A stretch of DNA of 41,065 nt, from NCBI GenBank assembly GCA_015060705.1, contig SUXY01000027.1, positions 1 through 41,065 on the forward strand, read 5' to 3'. The DNA comes from Bacteroides sp. Lineage in GTDB: Bacteria > Bacteroidota > Bacteroidia > Bacteroidales > Bacteroidaceae. Below are positions 33,319-41,065 of this stretch, in pieces; the stretch's first letter is position 1; every line of letters begins with the position of its first letter. The position numbers and the translations under genes were made by a program. The notes beneath the pieces are model-generated. The model did not search any database. It had not been told where the DNA came from and worked only from the letters and a program-made list of their open reading frames with translations.

Positions 33319-34566
33319 ATGTTCGAAAAAATGATGAAAATCTTAAAGAAATGGTTTGGAAAAGAGAGCGTTTCAGTAGTAGAAAATGTACTGGTTGAGA
33401 CGCAAGTGAAAAACGAGACGAAAACGAGAAAGTCTACTCTACTGGATGACTTGGAAACGTATCTGTTTGCCCGTTATGATTTCCGCTTCAATGTGTTGAC
33501 AGAGCAGACGGAGTATGCCTTGAAGGGAAAGGGAGATTTTCAGATGGTGGACCAACGTGTGCTGAACACACTTTGTATTGATGCACGTGTTCATGGTATC
33601 AATTGTTGGGATAAGGATGTGAGCCGTTTGTTGCTTTCGCAGAAAATTGCGGATTTTCACCCGTTCCTTAATTATATGGCACATCTGCCGGAATGGGATG
33701 GTCAGGATCGTGTGACGGAGTTGGCTAAAAGGGTTTCAGACAAGCCTCTTTGGGTCAATGGATTTCATCGTTGGATGCTGGCAATGACCGCCCAATGGAT
33801 GAATCTTCCAGGGCAATGCGCAAATGCTATGGCACCCTTGCTTGTGAGTACAGAACAAGGACGTTGCAAATCCACCTTTTGTTCCATTCTTTTACCGGAT
33901 TCGTTGCAGAAGTTTTACATCGACAAGTTCGACTTGACGAGCGAAAGCGGATGCGAACAGAAGCTTTCACTCTTTGGTATTATTAATATGGATGAGTTCG
34001 ACCGATATTCTATTCGAAGCATGGCGACACTGAAAAATCTGATGCAACTGAAAAAACTTACTTTCCGTAAATCGCACCGAAGTTATTATAGCCAGTTGCC
34101 GAGAATTGCTTCTTTTATCGGTACGAGTAATCAGAAGGAATTGCTTACCGATACCACGGGAAGCCGACGTTTTCTCTGTGTGGAAGTAAACGAAAAGATT
34201 GATTGTACCCGTCCGGATTATGAGCAGCTTTATGCCCAGTTGAAGACGGAATTGTTGGCTGGTGAACGATATTGGTTTACTTCGGAAGAAGAACTGGCGA
34301 TTCAGAAGAACAACCGTATGTTTTACAGACATTCTCCCGAAGAAGATGTCTTTTTCCAATGTTTTCGTGTACCCGAAGTGGGGGAAGAAGGAATCTTGCT
34401 TACTCCAACTGAGATTTTTTGTAAGTTGCAGAAGAAGTTTCCGGCTGCTTTCCGAGGGGGTAATGCCAGCCGTATGGGGAAGGTTCTGACGGCATTGGGC
34501 GTGGAGCGAATCCGTACCAAATATGGCAGTTCTTATCGAGTGATCCCCGTGGTGGCAGGAGAATAA
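33319..34566 (+). CDS. VirE/VapE-like P-loop protein
   Basis: A 415-residue protein resembling the VirE/VapE family found in phage-like and mobile elements, usually next to HU-related genes in Bacteroides. Residues about 40-150 form a region with the LPEWDGQDRVTELA motif typical of the family. The Walker A is unusual: E179-Q-G-R-C-K-S-T186, with Cys where Gly is expected. A Walker B-like INMDEFD follows at 223-229, then a sensor-like FIGTSNQKELLTDTTGSRRF. The C-terminal 100 residues look like a winged-helix domain, and the final VAGE is encoded in the right inverted repeat. The start context and promoter support 33319. Helicase or primase-like activity is possible but not shown. Confidence 0.72.
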   Translation: MFEKMMKILKKWFGKESVSVVENVLVETQVKNETKTRKSTLLDDLETYLFARYDFRFNVLTEQTEYALKGKGDFQMVDQRVLNTLCIDARVHGINCWDKDVSRLLLSQKIADFHPFLNYMAHLPEWDGQDRVTELAKRVSDKPLWVNGFHRWMLAMTAQWMNLPGQCANAMAPLLVSTEQGRCKSTFCSILLPDSLQKFYIDKFDLTSESGCEQKLSLFGIINMDEFDRYSIRSMATLKNLMQLKKLTFRKSHRSYYSQLPRIASFIGTSNQKELLTDTTGSRRFLCVEVNEKIDCTRPDYEQLYAQLKTELLAGERYWFTSEEELAIQKNNRMFYRHSPEEDVFFQCFRVPEVGEEGILLTPTEIFCKLQKKFPAAFRGGNASRMGKVLTALGVERIRTKYGSSYRVIPVVAGE

Positions 34567-34592
34567 GGTGGGTGGCAGGAGTCCTGCCACCC
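34551..34592 (+). repeat. 42-bp inverted repeat, right copy
   Basis: Partner of 32363-32404. It includes the last codons and stop of the VirE-like gene and the palindrome of two GGTGGCAGGA units (34571-34591). The strong stem could end transcription although no T-run follows. Confidence 0.85.
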
Positions 34593-34700
34593 CTTGTGCG
34601 TTGAAGCCCAAAGAGTTGGGTGCTGGTGACACGAATGTATGCAATTTGGGGGTTATCGGGCAAAAAGATGAAATTTTTTGAATAAAAAGTCTTGAATATA
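34593..34700 (+). other. Gap between the repeat and the histone-like gene
   Basis: I see no gene or structure here. Confidence 0.4.
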
Positions 34701-34730
34701 TTTGTTTTACAATCTTTTTTAGTAATTTAG
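34701..34730 (+). promoter_or_regulatory. Probable promoter of the histone-like gene
   Basis: TTTG at 34701-34704 and TAATTTAG at 34723-34730 (one mismatch to TAnnTTTG) are 18 nt apart, about 50 nt before the start codon. Confidence 0.4.
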
Positions 34731-34782
34731 CCCCGAAATGTTGCAAAGTAATTTGATAATATAAATTTAATATCGACGTATT

Positions 34783-34959
34783 ATGAACGAATTGATCGCA
34801 AAAATCAAGGAAATGAGCGATGCATTGTTGGTAGATGCTGCTGCTCAAGCAGAAAAGGGCAACAAAGCTGCTGGTACTCGTGCACGTAAGGCATCTTTGG
34901 AACTTGAAAAGGTTTTGAAGGAATTTAGAAAAGTTTCTTTGGAAGAATCTAAGAAGTAA
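34783..34959 (+). CDS. Small histone-H1-like (Hc1-type) protein
   Basis: A 58-residue basic protein beginning MNELIAKIKEM and containing GNKAAGTRARKASLELEK followed by LKEFRKVSLEESKK. This is nearly the standard sequence I remember for the abundant Hc1-like nucleoid proteins of Bacteroides. The AGTRARKA segment is the DNA-binding signature. The gene has its own promoter-like sequence and an intrinsic terminator, so it is a single-gene unit. Expected to be cytoplasmic and highly expressed. Confidence 0.85.
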   Translation: MNELIAKIKEMSDALLVDAAAQAEKGNKAAGTRARKASLELEKVLKEFRKVSLEESKK

Positions 34960-34990
34960 TCTTTCAGGAAATTTTGGGAATGAATGGGAA

Positions 34991-35025
34991 GCCGTCCTTT
35001 TTAAGGATGGCTTTTTCTTTTTCTT
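34991..35025 (+). terminator. Rho-independent terminator of the histone-like gene
   Basis: A 7-bp stem (GCCGTCC at 34991-34997 and GGATGGC at 35005-35011, one G-U pair) is followed by TTTTTCTTTTTC. Confidence 0.8.
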
Positions 35026-35060
35026 AACCTCTTTTATTTTAAAGGATAACAGAATTTTCC

Positions 35061-35068
35061 TATCTTTG
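35061..35068 (+). promoter_or_regulatory. -7 box of the sensor kinase operon
   Basis: TATCTTTG fits TAnnTTTG; the upstream box is weak. A start near 35075 makes the ATG at 35101 more likely than the ATG at 35077, which would be almost leaderless. Confidence 0.45.
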
Positions 35069-35100
35069 ACAAATTCATGTTTTTGTATGGGATGTCTACG

Positions 35101-38100
35101 ATGAAAAATAGGCTTCAATTTCTTGGTTGGATGTGTATCTTATGGACCGCTGTTTCTTTCTTCTCTTGTGGAGGAGGAAGCATGGATGCTGCCTATACGC
35201 AAGCGGAATCTTTGAATCATCAGGCGTATGATGTCCGATACAAAGATTGGCGTTTGTCTGAAAAGTTGGCTCAACAAGCACTGGAAATCGGGGAGTCTTA
35301 TTCTTCGATCAAGGCGGAGGCTTTGAACAATCTGGCATTTTGTGCTTTCATCCAAATGGATTTTGAAAAGGCGGACAGCTTGTTGAGTGAGGTCTATGAA
35401 GAGACTACCAATGAACTGGAATGTCTGGTGGCAGATGTGGGCATGATGAAGATTTGTCAACGTACTGCCATGAACAAGGAATTTTATGATTATCGGAACA
35501 GTGCCCTACGGCGCATGAAGCGTATCGGTGAAGACGAGAAGGCCATGGCGGATGAGGCTATTCTTCGTCGGTTCAATTATGCTTGCTCGGAATTCTCCAT
35601 TACTTCTTCTGTATATTATTATTACTTGCAACAAGAACCGCAATCCTTGGAAGCCATTGACGAAATCGATGTGGAAAAGGAATTGGAGGGGGATACGGCG
35701 CAACTTCTTTATTATTACTACATGAAGGGTTCCGGTGGCATGTATCAAGCCGAAACGCCGGAAGACATCATTGTGGGTGAGTTTGACTATCTGATGGATT
35801 GCTTGATGAGAAGTCATGAAGAAGGGTATGTTTATTTTGAAGCCAATGCTTCGCAGGCCATGGCGGAATTGTTGAAGGAGCGGAAGAATTATGAGTTGCT
35901 TTTGAATCAACGTCCGGGAATGATGCGTGCGGTTAACCGGAAGGATTTGCCTTGGGAGGAGCTGGTCATTGCTTTTGCCGAGAGTGCGCTGAAGCTTTTC
36001 AAGCAATACGGAGATTGGTATCAGATATCGGGAACTTACCGTACCTTGGCTTCTTGCTATAACGAGTTGGGCAACCATGAACAGGCGTTGCAACACCTTA
36101 CGGAGGCACTTTCCTATGTCAACCTTCATCATGAACAGTTTTATCATTGTCACGATACATTGGACCGCTTGAAGCCTTATATACCTGAAGCAAATCAATC
36201 CATTGAATTGAAATGGATCAATGCGGAGGGAATCATGACGGTGCCGGAATGGATTGCCCGTTTCCGGGAACAGCTCAGTGTGACTTATTCGGCTTTGGGA
36301 ATGAAGCCTCAGTCGGACTATAACCGAAATATCTATTTGGATATCTTGGACTATACCCGTCAGGACAAGGAACTGGAAAGCCGCTATCTCGCGTTGGAAG
36401 AAGAAGGAAATTTGTTGAATTTTCTTCTGGCGATGGTTATCGGTGGATTGGTTGTTTTGGTCGTATTGATGATATTCTTGAACCGCCGCTGGAGGGTTCG
36501 GAATGCCAATTATGTGAATCGCTTGAAAGATACATTGGACATTAGTCGGCAAATCACGGCTTCGGTTCCTTCGGATGCCGAAGAGGTGGAAGATGTAATT
36601 GAGGCTATCCGGACATCGGTCAAGGAAAAGTTGATGAATTTGGTGGGGGCATCCGATATGGACATCTATCCGGCGGGTGAAGAAATGCAGGATTCGTCGG
36701 GCATGTTGTTCCCGCTGAAGGATTCGGAAGGTCGGGTCATGGCGTATTGGCAAGTGAAGGCGGCTTCGGATATGAAAAAGGACGATAAAGCTTTGTTGGA
36801 AGTAATTGTTCCTTATCTTTCGTGGACCTTGGAGAATGGTTTGGCGATGATTCAGCTGGGGGATGAGCGCCGCCGGTTGGAGAAGGAGCAATATGTACAC
36901 GAACAGCATTTGGTGGAAAACAAGCGTCAGAACTTGGTCAAGAAAGCTTGTTTGTTCCTAGTGACAGGAATTACACCTTATATAGATAGGGTAGTGAACG
37001 AAGTCCACAAGCTCACTTCTTTCAATTATTTGGCTCAGAAAGAAATCAAGGAAAGCAAGTATCAGTACATCAGTGAACTGATAACCCGTATCAATGAGTA
37101 CAACGATATCCTGGCTTTGTGGATCAAGATGCGACAAGGATCGTTGAGCTTGAACATTGAAAACTTTGCCTTGAACCCGTTGTTCGAAGTCTTGCAAAAG
37201 GGACGACGGAATTTTGAACTGAAGAAGCAGACGTTGGTGGTGAATCCGACGGAGGTGTGGGTGAAGGCTGATAAGGCGTTGACTTTGTTCATGATCAATA
37301 CGCTCATGGAAAATGCCCGGAAGTACACACAGGAAGGAGGCGAAATCCAAGTCTCGGCTTGTGAGGAAGCGGATTATGTGGAAATATCCGTACAGGATAA
37401 CGGACCGGGACTTTCGGAAGAGGATGTGGCTTGTATCCTGAATGAAAAGGTGTACGATTCGGGTAAGATTGGTATGCAGACTACATCGGATGCGGAGGCT
37501 TTGCAGAAGAGCAAGGGAAGCGGTTTCGGATTGATGAATTGCAAGGGAATTATCGAAAAGTACCGGAAGACGAATGAACTTTTCCGGGTATGTAGTTTTC
37601 AGGTGGAAAGCCGTTTAGGAGAAGGTAGTCGTTTCTACTTCCGATTGCCGAAAGGAGCTCGTCGTATGCTGGGAGTAGGCTTGTGGATGATGTTGGTGCT
37701 GTTGACTGGTTGTAGTAGAGGTGAGATGTCTGCTGAAAGAAGTGAAGTCGATTCGGTCCGGATAGATTCGGTGATGAACGATCCGTTGTTGAATGAAGCG
37801 AATCGGTTGGCCAATCGGGTGTATCAGTCCAATTTGGAGGGCCGTTATTCGGAAGCATTGGCGTATGCGGACAGTACCTTGAGTTGTCTGAATGAGCATT
37901 TCTTGAAACATGCTTCGTTTGTGGCTCCTTTGTTGCAATTGGTAGGTGAGGGTGCATCGGCCGAGTTGGAATGGTATGCTTCTCATTTCGATACGGATTA
38001 CTATACGTTGCTCGACGTACGTAATGAAGCGGCAGTAGCCTATTTGGCATTGGGAGAATTGGATGCTTATCGATATAACAATCAGGCATATACCTCTTTA

Positions 38101-39483
38101 TATAAGCAGATTAGTGTTGACTCTTCTTTGGAAGCGTATTGCGAACGGATGGAGTTGTCGTCCATCAATAAGATGGTGGCTATCATCTTGTGTTTCGTGC
38201 TTGTATTGGCTTTGTTGGTGGGGTATTATCTGCTATATTTGCGCCATCGGTTGAACTATCGTTTCGGATTGGAACAGGTGCTGGAAATCAATCGTCGTGC
38301 ATTGGCGGTTACTAGGCTTCAATCCAATGAAGCGGAAGAGTTCGTCGCGAAAATGGTTCCAGTATTGGCAAAAGAGATGAATGAGCTGGTGTCGTTGGAT
38401 GTATTGGGCATGGCGGTGGTGATGGAAGATTCGCCGACTTTGCATATGGCTTTTTCGGCATCGGATGATAACGAGGAAGAAATGCGGGAAGAAATGTTGG
38501 CTTGTTTCGGAACCAAGCATGTTTCGTGGAATGCTGATAAGAAGATTTGGTGCTTGCCGCTTTGTGTAGAAATAGCGGGTGAAACTCGTTGTTTGGGAGT
38601 TATGGGCTTGCGGTGTGCCTTCCGTTCGGATAAGGAGGATGACCGTTTGATGTTGGAATTGGTGGCTGGTTATCTGGGCATCTTGGTGTACAATGCGGTG
38701 GAATTGGTAGCGCAGAAGTATCGGGATATTGAGTTGGCGCAGGATGAAGCCCGTCGGGTGTTACGGGAGGAGAATCAGTTGCATGTACAGAATATGGTGC
38801 TTGACAATTGCTTGTCTACAATCAAGCACGAGACCATTTATTATCCTAACCGAATCAAGCAGATTATCGACCGCTTGGGTGAAAACGTGGATGCGACGGA
38901 AGAACGCCGGCAGGTGGAAACCATGGAGGAACTGGTAGCTTATTATAAGGATATTTTTACGATACTCAGCTCTTGTGCTGCTCGTCAGTTGGATGAAGTG
39001 ACGTTCCGTCGGGGGGTAGTGAAGGTGCAGGACTTGTTGGATGCTGCCGACCGCTATTTCAAGCGAGCTACCCGGAAGATTCCGTTCCAGTTGGAATGGG
39101 AAACTCGGGCAGAATCTCTCCAAGTGGTTGGGGATGTTATCCAACTGAAGTTCTTGTTGGAAAATTTGGTCAATGAGGCGGTAGCTTATACCCATGGCGG
39201 GCGTTTGGAATTGCATGTTTATCAAGAAGGTGCTTTCGTCCGTTTCGATTTCATCGACCGACGCAGGGAGTTCACTCAAGAAGAGTTGAACCAATTGTTC
39301 TATCCGCATTTGTCTCGAATGCAGCATCAGCACGAAGGGGTGTTGACGGGTACGGAATATTTGGTTTGCAAGCAGATTATTCGGGACCATGACGAATTTG
39401 CCGGTCGTCGGGGCTGCCGTATGAATGCCTGCCAAGCACCAGGAGGTGGCTTTATGGTATGGTTTACGTTGCCGGCTAGATAA
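35101..39483 (+). CDS. Tandem double sensor histidine kinase, membrane-anchored
   Basis: Numbering here is from 35077; subtract 8 for the start I prefer, which begins a lipoprotein signal ending FFSC. Half 1: a helical TPR-like sensor region (about 35-440), a membrane helix at 449-470, a kinase-like region with Gly631 where the phosphoacceptor His is expected, and an intact ATP domain (N-box 739-748, DNGPG 774-778, GSGFG 814-818). Half 2 starts at residue 864 with MLGVGLWMMLVLLTGC, an intact lipoprotein signal. It has a short sensor region, a helix at 1033-1055, and H1251 in IKHETIYYPNRI. Its ATP domain keeps the N-box (LLENLVNEAV, 1359-1368) but has lost the glycine boxes. I believe it belongs to Bacteroidales-specific families (DUF5112/DUF5113, from memory). 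The response regulator gene follows after 21 bases. Confidence 0.8.
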   Translation: MKNRLQFLGWMCILWTAVSFFSCGGGSMDAAYTQAESLNHQAYDVRYKDWRLSEKLAQQALEIGESYSSIKAEALNNLAFCAFIQMDFEKADSLLSEVYEETTNELECLVADVGMMKICQRTAMNKEFYDYRNSALRRMKRIGEDEKAMADEAILRRFNYACSEFSITSSVYYYYLQQEPQSLEAIDEIDVEKELEGDTAQLLYYYYMKGSGGMYQAETPEDIIVGEFDYLMDCLMRSHEEGYVYFEANASQAMAELLKERKNYELLLNQRPGMMRAVNRKDLPWEELVIAFAESALKLFKQYGDWYQISGTYRTLASCYNELGNHEQALQHLTEALSYVNLHHEQFYHCHDTLDRLKPYIPEANQSIELKWINAEGIMTVPEWIARFREQLSVTYSALGMKPQSDYNRNIYLDILDYTRQDKELESRYLALEEEGNLLNFLLAMVIGGLVVLVVLMIFLNRRWRVRNANYVNRLKDTLDISRQITASVPSDAEEVEDVIEAIRTSVKEKLMNLVGASDMDIYPAGEEMQDSSGMLFPLKDSEGRVMAYWQVKAASDMKKDDKALLEVIVPYLSWTLENGLAMIQLGDERRRLEKEQYVHEQHLVENKRQNLVKKACLFLVTGITPYIDRVVNEVHKLTSFNYLAQKEIKESKYQYISELITRINEYNDILALWIKMRQGSLSLNIENFALNPLFEVLQKGRRNFELKKQTLVVNPTEVWVKADKALTLFMINTLMENARKYTQEGGEIQVSACEEADYVEISVQDNGPGLSEEDVACILNEKVYDSGKIGMQTTSDAEALQKSKGSGFGLMNCKGIIEKYRKTNELFRVCSFQVESRLGEGSRFYFRLPKGARRMLGVGLWMMLVLLTGCSRGEMSAERSEVDSVRIDSVMNDPLLNEANRLANRVYQSNLEGRYSEALAYADSTLSCLNEHFLKHASFVAPLLQLVGEGASAELEWYASHFDTDYYTLLDVRNEAAVAYLALGELDAYRYNNQAYTSLYKQISVDSSLEAYCERMELSSINKMVAIILCFVLVLALLVGYYLLYLRHRLNYRFGLEQVLEINRRALAVTRLQSNEAEEFVAKMVPVLAKEMNELVSLDVLGMAVVMEDSPTLHMAFSASDDNEEEMREEMLACFGTKHVSWNADKKIWCLPLCVEIAGETRCLGVMGLRCAFRSDKEDDRLMLELVAGYLGILVYNAVELVAQKYRDIELAQDEARRVLREENQLHVQNMVLDNCLSTIKHETIYYPNRIKQIIDRLGENVDATEERRQVETMEELVAYYKDIFTILSSCAARQLDEVTFRRGVVKVQDLLDAADRYFKRATRKIPFQLEWETRAESLQVVGDVIQLKFLLENLVNEAVAYTHGGRLELHVYQEGAFVRFDFIDRRREFTQEELNQLFYPHLSRMQHQHEGVLTGTEYLVCKQIIRDHDEFAGRRGCRMNACQAPGGGFMVWFTLPAR

Positions 39484-39504
39484 TTGAAATAAAAAGTTAG
39501 AATT

Positions 39505-40233
39505 ATGGATACAGAAAAGTTCAAGGTCATCATTGTAGAAGACGTAAAGTTGGAGTTGAAAGGTACGGAAGAAATCTTTCGTCATGAGATACCCAATGCT
39601 GAGGTCGTCGGAACTGCCATGACGGAAGCAGAGTTCTGGCCGTTGTTGGAGAAGCAGGTACCCGATTTGGTCTTGTTGGATTTAGGATTGGGTGGTTCAA
39701 CTACCATCGGAGTGGAAATCTGTGCTACGTTGCGTCGGGATTATCCGGAGGTCAAAGTGTTGATCTTTACAGGAGAAGTATTGAATGAAAAGTTGTGGGT
39801 AGATGCTTTGAATGCCGGTGCAGACGGTATTATCTTGAAAACCGGTGAGTTGTTGACGGCTGTAGATGCTCAAGCGGTTATGGAAGGTAAGAAGTTGGTG
39901 TTCAACTATCCGATATTGGAGAAGATTGTAGCCCGTTTCAAGGAATCTGTTGCTTTGGAAATGCGTCGTCAGGAGGCGATCATTGCTTACGATATCGATG
40001 AATACGATGAACGGTTGTTGCGTCATTTGGCATTGGGGTATACTAAGGATATGATTACCAACCTCAAGGGAATGCCTTTTGGAATAAAATCCTTGGAAAA
40101 GCGTCAGAATGAACTGATAGCCCGTCTGTTCAAGCCGGAAGAACGTAGTGGAGTGAATGCTTGTCGGTTGGTGACTCGTGCATTCGAGTTGCGTATCATC
40201 GATGTGGACAATTTGGAAGAAGATGAAGAATGA
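39505..40233 (+). CDS. Response regulator with degenerate LuxR-like output domain
   Basis: The receiver domain (about 6-125) has the acidic pair E12-D13, the phosphoacceptor D59 in LVLLDLGLGG, a Thr near 88 in IFTGE and K112 in ILKTGE, so it should be phosphorylatable. After a linker, residues about 165-205 (RLLRHLALGYTKDMITNL and KSLEKRQNELIARL) resemble a LuxR/GerE helix-turn-helix but differ at the usual recognition positions. The gene lies 21 bases after the double kinase, which is its obvious partner. Its stop codon overlaps the next gene by 11 bases. Confidence 0.83.
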   Translation: MDTEKFKVIIVEDVKLELKGTEEIFRHEIPNAEVVGTAMTEAEFWPLLEKQVPDLVLLDLGLGGSTTIGVEICATLRRDYPEVKVLIFTGEVLNEKLWVDALNAGADGIILKTGELLTAVDAQAVMEGKKLVFNYPILEKIVARFKESVALEMRRQEAIIAYDIDEYDERLLRHLALGYTKDMITNLKGMPFGIKSLEKRQNELIARLFKPEERSGVNACRLVTRAFELRIIDVDNLEEDEE

Positions 40234-40936
40234 TCTAGGTAGTTCCCGCATGGGGCTTCTCTTTTTCTTGTTGACGCTGGTTGTGGCGCTGCTTTCATGG
40301 ATAGGAAGTATCTATGGAGTGGGAGAAGTGCAGAGTTTGTTGAGTGCCGAAGGTATCCGTTGGGTATTGGGGCATGTTGTGTCGAACTATGTACAATGTC
40401 CTGCTTTGGGATTGATGCTGATTCTGTTTATGGGTGGAGGAATTGTGGTTCAGTCGGGATTGTATGACATTCTGAAGCGTTATTGCCGAAAGGAAAAACA
40501 GCTTTCCCGGAAGGAAAGAAGGGCATTGGTTTCAGCATCGGTGGCACTGTTAGTGTATACGATTGGTATAGCGTTGTCTGTCTGCTTGCCCGGTAATTTT
40601 TTGTTGAGCGTAACCGGTTCTTGGTTGCATTCTCCATTAGCTGAAGGTTTTGTTTATATCCTTTCGGTTGGAGTCGGATTGACGGGGATGGTATACGGAT
40701 ATGTGTCTGATACCTTCCGGAGCATTATGGATGTGGTCCAAAGCATGGCGTCGCTGATTGCCAGTCGGGCGTTTAGTCTGGTGACTTTGTTTTTTGTCGT
40801 TCAATTCTTTTCATCGTTGATGTATACGCATTTGGTGGAATGGGCGGGCGTAAGTAATGACATCGTGCATATGGTTTATTTCGTTTGTTGTTTCCTTACA
40901 GTCTTTAAATTTCCTCTTTTCACGCACGCGCGTTAA
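40223..40936 (+). CDS. AbgT-like multi-pass membrane protein, half length
   Basis: From the ATG at 40223 the protein has 237 residues and about five membrane helices. The stretch LLSAEGIRWVLGHVVSNYVQ followed by PALGLMLILFMGGGIVVQSG resembles the N-terminal part of AbgT transporters (p-aminobenzoyl-glutamate type), which are about 500 residues. The frame ends normally before the window ends, so this is a naturally short relative or a degenerate half. It overlaps the response regulator by 11 bases and probably belongs to the same signalling operon. Transport activity is doubtful without the second half. Confidence 0.6.
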   Translation: MKNDLGSSRMGLLFFLLTLVVALLSWIGSIYGVGEVQSLLSAEGIRWVLGHVVSNYVQCPALGLMLILFMGGGIVVQSGLYDILKRYCRKEKQLSRKERRALVSASVALLVYTIGIALSVCLPGNFLLSVTGSWLHSPLAEGFVYILSVGVGLTGMVYGYVSDTFRSIMDVVQSMASLIASRAFSLVTLFFVVQFFSSLMYTHLVEWAGVSNDIVHMVYFVCCFLTVFKFPLFTHAR

Positions 40937-41065
40937 ATAATAAGGTAAGAAAGGTTTGGAGGGAAAATACTCTTGGAGAATTATGCTTTCCGGCATCTTT
41001 TGAGAATCAGCAACTTAGGGGAAAAGTCGCATTTTCCTTGAAAAAAAGAGGCAGGAATGTTTGGA
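40937..41065 (+). other. Window end without a recognisable gene
   Basis: I see neither a coding frame nor a clear terminator in these 129 bases. Confidence 0.4.

Noticed and set aside
33967-35118. Minus-strand frame of 383 codons across the VirE-like end and the histone-like gene
   Set aside because: It runs antisense through the inverted repeat, the histone-like gene and its terminator. The protein is low-complexity and without motifs.
35506-36909. Minus-strand frame of 467 codons opposite the sensor kinase
   Set aside because: Antisense shadow of a clear kinase-like gene; rich in H, Q, R and I as expected of such shadows.

Overview
The window comes from a member of the Bacteroidales, most likely Bacteroidaceae. 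The reasons are repeated promoters with a TAnnTTTG -7 box, gene starts without strong Shine-Dalgarno sites, a SusC/BtuB-type TonB receptor with a carboxypeptidase-like N-terminal domain, a GH95 fucosidase, a Bacteroides-type small histone-H1-like protein, an HU-related plus VirE gene pair, and a cobalamin pathway with the fused enzymes common in this order.

Layout. (1) 1-3510 is a visibly AT-rich accessory stretch: a dGTPase gene overlapping a gene for a pol-beta-like nucleotidyltransferase, then a small frameshifted gene and the truncated left end of an IS21-type element. (2) 3641-8202 holds a GH95 alpha-L-fucosidase lipoprotein gene overlapping a radical SAM/SPASM gene, and a convergent alkaline phosphatase lipoprotein gene. 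(3) 8432-32183 is a corrinoid uptake and synthesis locus. A promoter plus cobalamin riboswitch precedes a PepSY membrane protein. A second promoter plus riboswitch precedes 18 tightly packed genes over about 21 kb: TonB receptor, beta-propeller-like surface lipoprotein, CbiA, BtuFCD, four fused corrin-ring enzymes (CbiH-C, CbiE-T, CbiG-F, CbiJ-D), adenosyltransferase, CbiP, CobD, CbiB, CobU, CobT, CobS and CobC. CbiK/CbiX, CbiL and enzymes for making dimethylbenzimidazole are absent here. (4) 32363-34592 carries two divergent genes, HU-like and VirE-like, bounded by 42-bp inverted repeats that form the 3' ends of both genes. (5) 34783-40936 has a 58-residue histone-like gene, then an operon of a double sensor kinase, a response regulator and an AbgT-like membrane protein.

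The items I find most worth pursuing are: the tandem-fused sensor kinase, whose first half keeps the ATP-binding motifs but lacks the histidine while the second half keeps a histidine but has lost the ATP-binding motifs; a duplicated 65-nt element near the two riboswitches, which encodes a 16-residue hydrophobic mini-peptide whose stop codon falls in the GNRA loop of a 13-bp hairpin; the inverted-repeat-bounded HU/VirE module; the dGTPase-nucleotidyltransferase pair as a possible defence module; and a Xus-like uptake trio placed under cobalamin riboswitches. All calls come from reading the sequence, and family assignments are from memory of motifs with no database search.
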